Assembly: GCA_937920275.1 (NCBI GenBank) | Contig: CALGVD010000018.1 | Coordinates: 1 to 64,000 of the forward strand | DNA from: an uncultured Pseudomonadota bacterium | GTDB lineage: Bacteria > Pseudomonadota > Gammaproteobacteria > Steroidobacterales > Steroidobacteraceae | Length of the DNA stretch: 64,000 nucleotides | Direction of reading: 5' to 3' | Part shown: piece by piece, positions 1 to 9,002 of the stretch | Position numbering within the stretch: the stretch's first letter is position 1 | How the letters are laid out: each line of letters opens with the position of its first letter | Position numbers and translations under genes: made by a program | The notes under the pieces: generated by a model | What the model saw: the letters and a program-made list of their open reading frames with translations, nothing else | The model's database searches: none | Told to the model about the DNA's origin: nothing

Positions 1-1170
1 GATGTCCACCCGATCTGTCACCGCTACATCGCGGCCTGCGAGGCGCTCGGTTTCCAGGCGACCCCCGATTTCAACGGTGCGCAGGGCGAGGGCGTCGGTA
101 TCTATCAGATCAACACCCGTTCGGGGTTCCGCTCCTCGAGCGCCAACGAGCATCTGCGTAAAGCCCGCCGCCGCCGTAACCTCGAGGTGCGCACGAAGTC
201 GCTGACGACGCGTCTCACCTTCGAAGGCAAGCGCGCGAGCGGGGTCCGTTACCTGCGCGGTGGCATCGAGCACGCGGTCACGGCCCGTCGTCAGCTGATC
301 CTCTGCGGTGGTGCCATCAACACCCCGCAATTGCTGCAGCTCTCCGGCGTCGGTGATGGCGCGCGGTTGCAGGCCATGGGCATCCAGCCCGTACACGACA
401 GCCCGGCGGTCGGACGCAACCTGCAGGATCATCTGGCGGTCTCGTATTTCTATGGTTCGACGCTGCCGACCCTGAACGATCAGCTCGGGCCTTTCTTCGG
501 TAAGGTGCGCGCCGCGCTGCGCTATCTGGCGACGCGTCGCGGGCCGCTCGCCATGAGCGTCAACCAAGGGGGCGGTTTCGTGCGCAGCGATCCGGCGCAA
601 GCGGTGCCCAACCTGCAGCTTTACTTCAACCCGGTCAGCTACACCCGAACGCCGCTTACGGAGCGCAAGCTCCTGAGTCCGGATCCGTTCTCCGCTTTCT
701 TGATCTCCTTCAACGCCTGTCGGCCGACCAGCCGCGGCGAACTGCACATCGTCTCCGCAGACCCCGCTGCAGCGCCGGCGATCCGTCCGAACTATCTTTC
801 AACGCAGCATGATCTCGACGAGGCGCGCGCCGGTTGTCGGTTGCTGCGCCGCATCGCAGCGACGCAGCCGCTCTCCGACATCATCACCGGCGAACTCTAT
901 CCCGAGCCGCATGTGCGCACCGATGACGACCTGCTCGAAGATTTCCGACAGCGCGCCGACACGGTCTATCACCCGACCTGCACCGCGCGCATGGGCACGG
1001 ACCCTCGCGAGTCGGTGGTCGATGCACGGCTGCGGGTGCACGGCCTCGAGAACCTGCGCATCATCGATGCGTCCGTGTTCCCGACCGTGACCTCGGGCAA
1101 CACCAACGCGCCGACGGTGATGGTCGCGGAGAAGGGCGCTGCGATGCTCATCGAAGACATGGGTAGCTGA
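1..1170 (+). CDS. GMC-family FAD-dependent oxidoreductase, 5' part missing
   Basis: The reading frame is open from the first base, so the N-terminal FAD-binding half lies outside the window; 389 residues and the stop remain. The visible part shows EGVGIYQ near the start, CGGAINTPQLL around residue 100 (second GMC signature) and the C-terminal HPTCTARMGTD and SGNTNAPTVM blocks, which carry the family's catalytic His/Asn pair. GMC enzymes oxidise alcohols with FAD; choline dehydrogenase is the best-known bacterial member. The gene ends only 5 bp before a BCCT transporter gene, so the two are probably co-transcribed. This makes choline or another quaternary-amine alcohol a reasonable substrate, but that is inference and a general alcohol dehydrogenase is possible. 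Family call firm, substrate open. Confidence 0.9.
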   Translation, partial: DVHPICHRYIAACEALGFQATPDFNGAQGEGVGIYQINTRSGFRSSSANEHLRKARRRRNLEVRTKSLTTRLTFEGKRASGVRYLRGGIEHAVTARRQLILCGGAINTPQLLQLSGVGDGARLQAMGIQPVHDSPAVGRNLQDHLAVSYFYGSTLPTLNDQLGPFFGKVRAALRYLATRRGPLAMSVNQGGGFVRSDPAQAVPNLQLYFNPVSYTRTPLTERKLLSPDPFSAFLISFNACRPTSRGELHIVSADPAAAPAIRPNYLSTQHDLDEARAGCRLLRRIAATQPLSDIITGELYPEPHVRTDDDLLEDFRQRADTVYHPTCTARMGTDPRESVVDARLRVHGLENLRIIDASVFPTVTSGNTNAPTVMVAEKGAAMLIEDMGS

Positions 1171-1175
1171 GCCGC

Positions 1176-2789
1176 ATGACGGAGCCCTACCGCACCCGGC
1201 ATGTGCTCGGCGAGGACAACATCCTCGTCTTCGGTCTCGATGTGCATCGCTGGGTGTTCTTCTGCTCGGCTGCCGCGGTGTCGTTGATGGTGGGCTGGGT
1301 CGTGCTCTTCCCGGCAGCGGCGACCCAAGGTTTCGCCGCCGCGCTCGCTTTCCTGACGACACAGGCGGGCGGCTTCATGGCGCTGCTCGCCAATCTGTTC
1401 GTGCTGTTCTGCCTGTTCCTGGTCGTCTCGCCCTACGGTTCGGTCCGTCTCGGCGGCGCTGACGCGCGTCCCGTGTTCTCCGACCTGTCATGGTTCGCGA
1501 TGCTGTTCGCCGCCGGCATGGGCATCGGCATGGTGTTCTACTCGGTCGCAGAACCGATCTCGCATTTCACGAGTTCCATGGCGGCGGTGGGCGATGCTGC
1601 AGGCGCAGCCCCGCTCGGCGGTGCCGCGGGCGATGTGGCGGCTTCGACGCGCCTTGCCATGGCCGCGACGATCTTCCATTGGACCGTGCATCCGTGGTCG
1701 ATCTTCGCGGTGGTCGCGGTCGGGCTTGCGCTGTTCACCTATAACCATGGTCTGCCCCTCACCATCCGCTCGAGCCTGTTCCCCTTGTTCGGGGAGCGCA
1801 TCTGGGGGCCGCTCGGCAATGTGGTCGACATCCTCGCGGTGATCGCGACGGTCGCGGGTCTCGCGACTTCGCTCGGCCTCGGTGCGCAACAGGCGCTCGC
1901 CGGCCTCGGATACCTGTTCGGCGCCGAGCCGAGCACGCTCAACCAACTGCTGCTGATCGGGGTCCTCGCGTCCATCACCGTGATGTCGGTCACGTTAGGT
2001 CTTACGCGGGGTGTGCGTTGGCTCAGTCTGCTCAACATCTCCCTGGCGGCGCTCCTCTGCGCCTTCGTGATCGCCGTGGGTCCGACCGCCAAGATCTTCA
2101 CGGCGCTTTGGCAGGACGGTCTCGCCTTCATCGCGGCTTTCCCGGCGCTCTCCAGCGTGGCGGGGCGGGAAGATGCGCCGTTCTTCCGTGACTGGACGAT
2201 CTTTTATTGGGCTTGGTGGACGGCATGGGCGCCGTTCGTCGGCATGTTCATCGCGCGCATCTCGCGCGGACGCACGGTACGCCAGACGGTCTTCTTCGTG
2301 GTGATGCTGCCGTCCCTTGTGTCGGTGGTGTGGTTCACGGCCTTCGGCACCTTGGCCATCGACCAACTCGTGGTGGGGGGCAGCCGCGCGGCGGCCGATG
2401 CCGACCTGCCCTTGAAGCTGTTCGCGACGCTGCGTGAACTGCCGCTCGCGCAGATCTCCAGCCTCGTCGGTATCGTGCTCGTGATGGTGTTCTTCGTGAC
2501 CTCTTGGGACTCCGGCACGCTGGTGCTCGATGGCCTCTCGGCGGGCGGCAAGACGGACACCTCGCGCCGCCAATCGGTGTTCTGGATATTTTTGGTGGGC
2601 GCGGCGGCGATCGCCCTGTTGCTGGGTGGCGGCCTGCGCTCTTTGCAATCCGGTTCGGTGGTGACCGGTCTGCCGTTCATGGTCGTGATCGCGCTGATCT
2701 GCGTCGGCACGATGCTCGGGCTGGTGAAGGCGCGCAAGATCGCGCAGTCCCAGTCCCCGCCCAAGTCGCAGACCCGACCGGAACCATGA
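1176..2789 (+). CDS. BCCT-family (betaine/carnitine/choline) transporter
   Basis: A 537-residue inner-membrane transporter of the betaine/choline/carnitine family, which imports quaternary ammonium compounds with Na+ or H+. About twelve hydrophobic segments are visible. The family signatures are present: FAAGMGIGMVFYSVAEP around residue 115, HWTVHPWSIF in the first third, and the aromatic box FYWAWWTAWAPFVGMFIARIS near residue 350, whose tryptophans bind trimethylammonium groups in known members. Length is normal and there is no long C-terminal osmosensory extension, so a role in nutrient uptake is as likely as osmoprotection. It starts 5 bp after the GMC oxidoreductase gene and its stop lies in the ATG region of the following hydrolase reading frame, consistent with one operon. 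Confidence 0.93.
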   Translation: MTEPYRTRHVLGEDNILVFGLDVHRWVFFCSAAAVSLMVGWVVLFPAAATQGFAAALAFLTTQAGGFMALLANLFVLFCLFLVVSPYGSVRLGGADARPVFSDLSWFAMLFAAGMGIGMVFYSVAEPISHFTSSMAAVGDAAGAAPLGGAAGDVAASTRLAMAATIFHWTVHPWSIFAVVAVGLALFTYNHGLPLTIRSSLFPLFGERIWGPLGNVVDILAVIATVAGLATSLGLGAQQALAGLGYLFGAEPSTLNQLLLIGVLASITVMSVTLGLTRGVRWLSLLNISLAALLCAFVIAVGPTAKIFTALWQDGLAFIAAFPALSSVAGREDAPFFRDWTIFYWAWWTAWAPFVGMFIARISRGRTVRQTVFFVVMLPSLVSVVWFTAFGTLAIDQLVVGGSRAAADADLPLKLFATLRELPLAQISSLVGIVLVMVFFVTSWDSGTLVLDGLSAGGKTDTSRRQSVFWIFLVGAAAIALLLGGGLRSLQSGSVVTGLPFMVVIALICVGTMLGLVKARKIAQSQSPPKSQTRPEP

Positions 2790-2818
2790 TGACCAGATTT
2801 TCCACGGAGATCAGACGC

Positions 2819-3742
2819 ATGCCTACGCATAAGACCCCTGCGATCCTTTGTCTCGCGCTCTTGCTCGCGCTGTTCTGTTCACCGCCCGGGACGGCGGCGC
2901 AGCCCGAGGGGGCGTGGGGTTCCGAACGCAAGACCGTCATGCTCGCCAACGGGATGCAGATGGGTTACGTCGAGCTGGGTGACCCCGGCAAACCGCCGCT
3001 GTTGTTCCTCCATGGATTTACCAACAGCTCGCTCGGCTACCTGCCGCTCGGGCGCCTGCTTGCGCAGCACCACCGGGTGTTCCTGATCGATCAGCGCGGG
3101 CACGGTGAGTCGAGCAAACCGGCCTGCTGCTACACGCGCCTCGACCTCGCCCACGATGCGAAGCTCTTCATGGATCAGTTCGGGTTGCAGCGGGCGCATA
3201 TCGCCGGCCATTCGCTCGGCGGTATGGTCGCCCAGACCCTCGCGGCCTTCTGGCCGGAGCGTGTCGATCGGTTGATGATCATCGGTTCGACCATCGGTCG
3301 TCGCAGCCTGCCGAGCCGTGATTCGCCGCGTCCGCCGCCCACCTTCGGCCCGCTCGATGCGGAGATCCGGGCGCTGAAAGACCCGATCGATCCGGACTCG
3401 GCGTTCATGAAGATCTGGTGGGAAGTACCGGGACTCGATCCGCAGATCCAGTACCACATGCGCCGTGAGTCGGCGCGCATCCCGGCGGACATCTGGCGCG
3501 CGATGCTCGATCAAGGCGAGGTCGCGCGCGACCTGCGCGTCACGGCGCACCGCATCACCGCCCCCACGCTGCTGTTGTTCGGTGGCAAAGATTCTCTGTT
3601 CAGCGCCGCGGACAACGCCGACATGGCGGCCTGGCTGCCGCACGCGCAGGCGGTGACGCTCGCGGAACTCGGGCACTCGCTCCCTGAGGAGGACCCGCAG
3701 GCGGTCAGTGAGGCGCTGCTGGATTTCTTGCGACAGCCCTGA
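2819..3742 (+). CDS. Secreted alpha/beta-hydrolase
   Basis: An alpha/beta-hydrolase fold enzyme of 307 residues, probably exported: the first 28 residues form a signal peptide (MPTHKTP, a leucine/alanine core, cleavage near TAAQ). The oxyanion region LFLHGFTNSS, the nucleophile elbow GHSLGGM, the acid in GGKDSLF and the catalytic His in LGHSLPEEDP complete a Ser-Asp-His triad. I chose the ATG at 2819 because GGAG lies 9 bases upstream and it places the signal peptide at the N terminus; in-frame ATGs at 2786 and 2789 are alternatives and overlap the transporter's stop. Members hydrolyse esters, lactones or epoxides; the substrate is unknown. Its place after the GMC and BCCT genes suggests that it releases a small alcohol for uptake and oxidation, which is speculative. 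Confidence 0.85.
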   Translation: MPTHKTPAILCLALLLALFCSPPGTAAQPEGAWGSERKTVMLANGMQMGYVELGDPGKPPLLFLHGFTNSSLGYLPLGRLLAQHHRVFLIDQRGHGESSKPACCYTRLDLAHDAKLFMDQFGLQRAHIAGHSLGGMVAQTLAAFWPERVDRLMIIGSTIGRRSLPSRDSPRPPPTFGPLDAEIRALKDPIDPDSAFMKIWWEVPGLDPQIQYHMRRESARIPADIWRAMLDQGEVARDLRVTAHRITAPTLLLFGGKDSLFSAADNADMAAWLPHAQAVTLAELGHSLPEEDPQAVSEALLDFLRQP

Positions 3743-3785
3743 CCCCGTTTCCGGGCGGTGGTCGGTCGGGATAGCCGTTGTCGGA

Positions 3786-6700
3786 TCAGCCGATGCTGAG
3801 CAGCGCGGTGTTCCCGCCGGTCGCCGTGGTGTTGATGGTGAGGGTGCGTTCGGTCACGAAACGGGTGAGGTAATGCGGTCCGCCCGCTTTCGGTCCGGTG
3901 CCGGAGAGTCCGCTGCCACCGAAAGGCTGGACGCCGACCACGGCACCGATGATGTTGCGGTTCACATAGACATTGCCGGCGAGCGACTGCGCGTGGACGG
4001 TGTCGCGGGTGCCATCGAGCCGGGTCTGCACGCCGAGCGTCAGACCATAGCCGTTGGCGCGCAGCGCGGCGAGCAGGGCGGGCAACTCTGAGGCTGCATA
4101 GCGCAGCACATGCAGAACCGGTCCGAAAGCTTCTTGGCTGAGGGATCTTGCATCGTCGATCTCGAGCAGCGTCGGCGGGACGAAGCGCGTTGCTGCGATG
4201 CCGCTCACGCGCGCCAAGCGCTCGAGCTCCGCGTCCGCCGGCAGCGCGGTCTGCTTCAGCAGGCGAGCGCCCGCGCGACGCATCGCCGCGATGTGCGCGC
4301 GCAATCCATCGGCCGCCGCAGCCGAGATCACCGGCCCGACATCGGTCGCAAGCTCCGCAGGGTCGCCGACGATCAGGGCATCCATCGCGCCTTCGAGCAT
4401 CTCGAGGATGCGAGGGGCGGTGTCGGCCTGCAGGCAGAGCAGCCGCAGCGCTGAGCAGCGTTGACCGGCGCTGCCGAACGCCGAGTTGATCGCATCATCG
4501 ACGACCTGTTCAGGCAGCGCGGTGGAGTCGACGATCATCGCGTTGATGCCGCCGGTCTCGGCGATCAGCGGCAGGATCGCGCCGTCACGCGCGGCGAGCG
4601 CCCGGTTGAGCCAACGACCGGTCGCGGTGGAGCCGGTGAACGCCACGCCGGCAAGATCCGCATGCGACAGCGCGATCTCGCCGAAATCACGGCCTTGCAT
4701 CGGTGAGGTGACGAGCGCGGCCCGAGGGACACCCGCCGCGTAGAGCAGCTCGGTGAAGGCGAGTGCGACCCGCGGCGTGCTCTCAGCGGGCTTCGCGATC
4801 ACGGTGTTGCCGGTGACGAGCGCAGCGACCACCTGACCAGCGAAGATCGCGAGCGGGAAGTTCCAGGGGCTGATGCAGGCCCAAGTGCCGCGCGGCACCA
4901 AGGACAGTTCATTGGATTCGCCGGTGGGGCCGGGCAGGCGCAGCGCTGCGCCTTGCAGTTGCCGCGCTTCTGCGGCGTAGTAGCGGCAGAAGTCGACCGC
5001 CTCGCGCACTTCGGCGATGGCATCCGCGACGGTCTTGCCTGCTTCGTGCACCAGCAGTGCGAGGAAGCGATCGCTTGCGTCCTCGAGCGCGTCGGCGGCG
5101 CGTTCGAGACAGGTTGCGCGCGCCTCGACAGGCTGCGCCGCCCAGTCGGCGCCGGCTGCCACAACGACATCGAACGCGGCGCGCAGTTGCGCGCCCGTCG
5201 CGAAATCCGGCGCCCCTGCGAGTGCGGCGCGCCCGAGGGCACCGTCACGCTGCAGCGTCGACTCGAGGTGCTGCAGGTTGTCCTGTCGTCCGAAGTCAAG
5301 ACCCCGTGAATTGCGTCGACCCGCGCCAAAGATCGCGCGCGGCAGCGGGATGCCCGGATGCGCAAGGCCTTCACCCGAGGCGGCTGCCTCACTCGCCGCG
5401 AGTTGCGCCTCGACCTGTGCGAGAGGGTCGGCCACGATCTCTTCGAGCGGCACGCTTTCGTCCATGAACCGGTTGACGAACGAGGTGTTGGCGCCGTTCT
5501 CGAGCAGTCGACGCACGAGGTAGGCGAGCAGATCGGCATGCGGGCCGACCGGTGCATAGGCGCGCACGGGTGGAAAATCTTCGATGCTGCGCGTCGCTTC
5601 GTCGTAGAGCAGGCCGCCCATGCCGTGCAGGCGTTGGAACTCGAGCGGCGTACCCTTGCGGCGCAGTGCGAGGACCGCGCCGATGCTGTGGGCGTTGTGG
5701 GTGGCGAACTGCGGGTACACGATCGGCCCCGCAGCGATCAAGCGTTGGGCGCAACCGAGCCACGAGGCGTCGGTGGAGGTCTTGCGCGTGTAGACCGGGT
5801 ACTCCTCGAGTCCGCGTTCCTGGGCGCGCTTGATCTCGCTGTCCCAGTAGGCACCTTTGACGAGACGCACGGCGAGCGGTCGCCGCAGCGTCTGCGCCAA
5901 TCCCACCAGATGATCGACGACCGCTGCGGCGCGTCGGCCGTAGGCCTGGACGGCGACCCCGAGACCTGGGGCATCGCGGGTCGCCGGGTCACGCATCAAG
6001 GCCTCGATGAGCTCGAGCGAGATCTCGAGGCGGTCCTGTTCTTCGGCATCGAGGGTCAGCGCGAGGCCGCGTGCCGCGGCGAGCCGCGTGAGTTCGAGGG
6101 CTCGCGGCAGCAGTCTGCCGAGCGTGCGGTCCCGCTGCAGCAGCGCGTAACGCGGGTCGAGGGCGGAGAGCTTGATGGAGATGCCGTGCCGATGCTGGGG
6201 CGGCGGGCTGCCGTGGGCGCCGGCGACGCCTGCTGCGGCGGCGGCGTCGTTGGCGCGGGCGATCGCCTCGATGGCGCCAGCGTAAGCGTCGGCATAGCGC
6301 GCTGCATCGGCGTCGGTTCGCGCGCCTTCGCCCAACATGTCGAACGAGCAGAGCGCGAGGGGACTCTCGCGACGGCATCGTTCCAGCGCTTCGTCGATGG
6401 TACGGCCGACCACGAATTCGCCGCCGATGATCTTCATCGCGCGGCGCAAGGCTTGGCGGACGATCGGCTCGCTCGCCCGCTGGGTGAGTCCGCGCAGCCA
6501 CCCGCCGGTGTCGCCGCGTTGCAGTTCACCCGGCAGATCCACCAATCGTCCGGTGAGCATGAGACCCCAAGTGGATGCATTGACGAACAACGAGCTCGAG
6601 CGTCCCGCATGGGCGCCCCAATCCCCGGCGACGAGTTTCTCGGCGATCAGGCGGTCCGCGGTCTCATCATCCGGGATGCGCAACAAGGCCTCCGCCAGAC

Positions 6701-6917
6701 ACATCAGGGCGATACCCTCTTGGTTGGAGAGACCGAACTCCTGCAGGAAAGCATCGAGGTAGGGGCGCTCATCGGCGCGGGAGCGGGCCCCCTCGACGAG
6801 CCGCCGGGCGGTGGCCAGCGCCGAATCGCGCTCGCTGGACGACAAAGCAGGCAGGAGCGCGGCGAGGTCGTCGGCCTCCGGGCGCAGGGGGGGTGATCGA
6901 AAGGTCATGATCGACAT
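3786..6917 (-). CDS. putA: Bifunctional proline dehydrogenase / pyrroline-5-carboxylate dehydrogenase
   Basis: PutA oxidises proline to glutamate in two steps: an FAD-dependent proline dehydrogenase barrel passes pyrroline-5-carboxylate to an NAD-dependent aldehyde dehydrogenase. In this 1043-residue protein the barrel covers roughly residues 90-480 (RLVKGAYWDSEIKRAQ, YPQFATHNAHS, EFQRLHGMGG). The aldehyde dehydrogenase half covers about 530-1030, with the catalytic Glu near 787 (AETGG) and the catalytic Cys near 821 (GQRCSAL). The N-terminal ribbon-helix-helix DNA-binding domain of enterobacterial PutA is absent, and so is the long C-terminal extension. This is therefore the short bifunctional form, which does not repress its own gene. 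It is divergent from the desaturase gene with only 53 bp between the starts. Met1 and Met4 are both possible starts. Confidence 0.96.
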   Translation of the reverse strand: MSIMTFRSPPLRPEADDLAALLPALSSSERDSALATARRLVEGARSRADERPYLDAFLQEFGLSNQEGIALMCLAEALLRIPDDETADRLIAEKLVAGDWGAHAGRSSSLFVNASTWGLMLTGRLVDLPGELQRGDTGGWLRGLTQRASEPIVRQALRRAMKIIGGEFVVGRTIDEALERCRRESPLALCSFDMLGEGARTDADAARYADAYAGAIEAIARANDAAAAAGVAGAHGSPPPQHRHGISIKLSALDPRYALLQRDRTLGRLLPRALELTRLAAARGLALTLDAEEQDRLEISLELIEALMRDPATRDAPGLGVAVQAYGRRAAAVVDHLVGLAQTLRRPLAVRLVKGAYWDSEIKRAQERGLEEYPVYTRKTSTDASWLGCAQRLIAAGPIVYPQFATHNAHSIGAVLALRRKGTPLEFQRLHGMGGLLYDEATRSIEDFPPVRAYAPVGPHADLLAYLVRRLLENGANTSFVNRFMDESVPLEEIVADPLAQVEAQLAASEAAASGEGLAHPGIPLPRAIFGAGRRNSRGLDFGRQDNLQHLESTLQRDGALGRAALAGAPDFATGAQLRAAFDVVVAAGADWAAQPVEARATCLERAADALEDASDRFLALLVHEAGKTVADAIAEVREAVDFCRYYAAEARQLQGAALRLPGPTGESNELSLVPRGTWACISPWNFPLAIFAGQVVAALVTGNTVIAKPAESTPRVALAFTELLYAAGVPRAALVTSPMQGRDFGEIALSHADLAGVAFTGSTATGRWLNRALAARDGAILPLIAETGGINAMIVDSTALPEQVVDDAINSAFGSAGQRCSALRLLCLQADTAPRILEMLEGAMDALIVGDPAELATDVGPVISAAAADGLRAHIAAMRRAGARLLKQTALPADAELERLARVSGIAATRFVPPTLLEIDDARSLSQEAFGPVLHVLRYAASELPALLAALRANGYGLTLGVQTRLDGTRDTVHAQSLAGNVYVNRNIIGAVVGVQPFGGSGLSGTGPKAGGPHYLTRFVTERTLTINTTATGGNTALLSIG

Positions 6918-6970
6918 TTTGCCGTCATTTAGATGTCACTGCATTCCCTGCGGGGGTCAGGTAATATCGA

Positions 6971-8104
6971 ATGTCCGCCCCTATGGGGCAAGCGCGCTGG
7001 CAGCACATCCACATGCAACCACTTGGTCCCCCGCAGGCTGATCCCTCGACCACCACGAGTCGTAAGGCCCTGCTCCACGCCTTCGAGAATGCGGGTTACC
7101 TGCGGCCCTTCGTGGCGCTCGCCGTGGATCTCGTGGTGTTCACCGGCGGCATCGCCCTCGTGGTCGCGCTCACCCCGCTGTGGCTCAAGATCGTGGGCTC
7201 GCTGCTCATCACCGCCGGCATCGTGCGCCTGTTCCTCATCGGTCACGACGCCTGCCACGGTTCCTTCTTCAAAAGCCGCCTCCTGAACGACATCTTCGGG
7301 CGGGTCGCTTTCTTGCCCTCCATGACGGCTTTCAGCCTCTGGGATGTCGGCCACAACGTGGCGCACCACGGCTTCAACAACCTCAAGGGGCGCGATCAGG
7401 TCTGGGCGCCGTTCTCCAAAGAAGAGTTCGATGCCTTGCCGCGCCACCGTCGGGTACTCGAGCGCGTCTATCGCAGCGGCGCAGGTTGGGGTCTCTACTA
7501 CGGCATGGAGCTTTGGTGGAAGAAGCTCTATTTCGCCACGAAGAAGCAGATCGGTGCCAGCCGGGCGAAGTACCAGTGGGACAGCGTGCTCGTGACGGCC
7601 GGTATGGTCGCTTGGGTGGCGGTGGTCGCAGTGGCCGCCTACCGGACCGACCAGAATCTCTGGCTGTTGCTCGCCTTGGCGGTGGTCGTGCCCTTCGCGT
7701 TGTGGAACTGCGTCATGGGGTTCGTGGTGTTCGTCCATCACACCCACCCGTCGGTCGCTTGGTTCCAGAAGCGTCATGAGTGGCAGCGTTACCGCGCTTA
7801 CCTCACCGCCACGGCCCATGTGAAGCTGCCGTTCGGCATCGATCGCCTGCTCCACAACATCATGGAGCACAACGCGCACCACTTGAATCCGCGGATCCCG
7901 ATGTACTCGCTGCGCCGCGCGCAAGCCCTGCTGCAGGAACGCTTCCAGGACTCCTTCCAGTCCTACCGCATGACTTGGGCGGTGTACCGCGACTGCGTGA
8001 AGAGCTGCAAGCTCTACGATTACACCAATCACGCGTGGCTCGATTTCCGCGGTCAGGTCACAGCACGGGTGCCATTGCTGGCCGACGCCACGCCCGCGAC
8101 CTGA
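6971..8104 (+). CDS. Membrane-bound fatty-acid desaturase
   Basis: An integral-membrane di-iron desaturase of 377 residues. Three histidine boxes provide the iron ligands: GHDACHGS (H92, H96), GHNVAHH (H128, H132, H133) and EHNAHH near residue 300. Hydrophobic pairs lie around residues 46-90 and 195-245, the usual topology of acyl-lipid desaturases. These enzymes introduce a cis double bond into membrane acyl chains; the position cannot be predicted. The start at 6971 follows a weak purine stretch; a second ATG at 7013 (MQPLGPP) is possible, since a TAATAT sequence at 6962-6967 lies very close to the first start. It runs toward the MOSC gene, with 7 bp between the two stops. Confidence 0.9.
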   Translation: MSAPMGQARWQHIHMQPLGPPQADPSTTTSRKALLHAFENAGYLRPFVALAVDLVVFTGGIALVVALTPLWLKIVGSLLITAGIVRLFLIGHDACHGSFFKSRLLNDIFGRVAFLPSMTAFSLWDVGHNVAHHGFNNLKGRDQVWAPFSKEEFDALPRHRRVLERVYRSGAGWGLYYGMELWWKKLYFATKKQIGASRAKYQWDSVLVTAGMVAWVAVVAVAAYRTDQNLWLLLALAVVVPFALWNCVMGFVVFVHHTHPSVAWFQKRHEWQRYRAYLTATAHVKLPFGIDRLLHNIMEHNAHHLNPRIPMYSLRRAQALLQERFQDSFQSYRMTWAVYRDCVKSCKLYDYTNHAWLDFRGQVTARVPLLADATPAT

Positions 8105-8111
8105 CGAGCGA

Positions 8112-8930
8112 TCAGGGTCGGACGCGCACCGGGTCCCCGACCGTCAGTACGGACCCCGCGCCCGCGACCACCTCGGCGTTCCAACCGAAGGTCACCCCCT
8201 TCAGCGCGGGGTCGTAGCGGAACCGGCGCAGCTCGGGCAGTGGGTCGACGCCGGGCAGCCCGCTGTCTTGGTCGAGGCCTGTCACGCCACATCGGGTGCA
8301 GGCTTTGACGAGACGCAGCCGTGCCTTCCCGATCTGCACTTCACGGACGCCGTCTTCGGCCCATGCCGGCCAACCCTCGAGCACCAGATTCGGTCTGAAG
8401 CGGCTCATCGGCAGATCGCCTTGCAATCGTTCGTTGAGCGCCGCCAGCGACTCGCGCGTGCAGATCAGCAGCGGGTAGCCGTCGGGGAAATTGGCTTGCT
8501 CGGCGGCGACCAGTCGCGCAGGTTCGCCGATCAGGCGGGTGACGAAGTCGGCGGCTTCGGGGCCGCAATCGCGCGCGGGGATGTCGCGTCGCCACACCCG
8601 GACGATGCGCTGTGCATCCGGGTACGCGGCGGCGTGAGCAGGGGCGTGCGCGGGAAGGGCGGGCGGCGCGGACCACTGCAGCGTGCCGGCTTCGGGGTGC
8701 GTCAGACTCAGGCCGCCGTCCGCATCGGGCAGGGCCACCAACCGTGCGAGGGTGGGATGGCTGCGCTGGGTGATGAAGCGATCGGCGGCGTCGACGATCA
8801 ACCATGACCGGTCATGCTGCAGGCCGAGGGGACCGAGGCGCGCGGAGTGCAGGTCGATCACGCGCCCTGATTTGACCGGGTAGCAATGCAGGGAGTGCAG
8901 CCGTGCGTCCGGGTAGGCCGATGCGTTCAT
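8112..8930 (-). CDS. MOSC-domain protein (YcbX/mARC-like, no ferredoxin domain)
   Basis: A 272-residue molybdenum-cofactor-binding protein. The N-terminal beta-barrel domain opens with LHSLHCYPVKS and LGPLGLQHDRSWLIVD. The C-terminal MOSC domain contains SRFRPNLVLEG and KACTRCGVTGLD, whose cysteines correspond to the Moco-binding region of mARC and YcbX. Those enzymes reduce N-hydroxylated compounds and take electrons from a partner. E. coli YcbX has its own ferredoxin domain, which is missing here, so an external reductase would be needed. The ATG giving MNASAYPD was chosen because the domain begins soon after it; an in-frame start 33 bases further upstream (8963) also exists. It is divergent from selO. 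Confidence 0.85.
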   Translation of the reverse strand: MNASAYPDARLHSLHCYPVKSGRVIDLHSARLGPLGLQHDRSWLIVDAADRFITQRSHPTLARLVALPDADGGLSLTHPEAGTLQWSAPPALPAHAPAHAAAYPDAQRIVRVWRRDIPARDCGPEAADFVTRLIGEPARLVAAEQANFPDGYPLLICTRESLAALNERLQGDLPMSRFRPNLVLEGWPAWAEDGVREVQIGKARLRLVKACTRCGVTGLDQDSGLPGVDPLPELRRFRYDPALKGVTFGWNAEVVAGAGSVLTVGDPVRVRP

Positions 8931-9002
8931 GACGACGGATGATAGCGTCGGGCGCGTTAGCAAGGTGGACGGTCTCCGCCGCAGCCGCCAGAATCGTCAG
9001 CG

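Noticed and set aside
2504-2818. Longer N terminus for the alpha/beta hydrolase
   Set aside because: The extra residues overlap the BCCT transporter gene in another frame, and the signal peptide with its SD site fixes the start at 2819.
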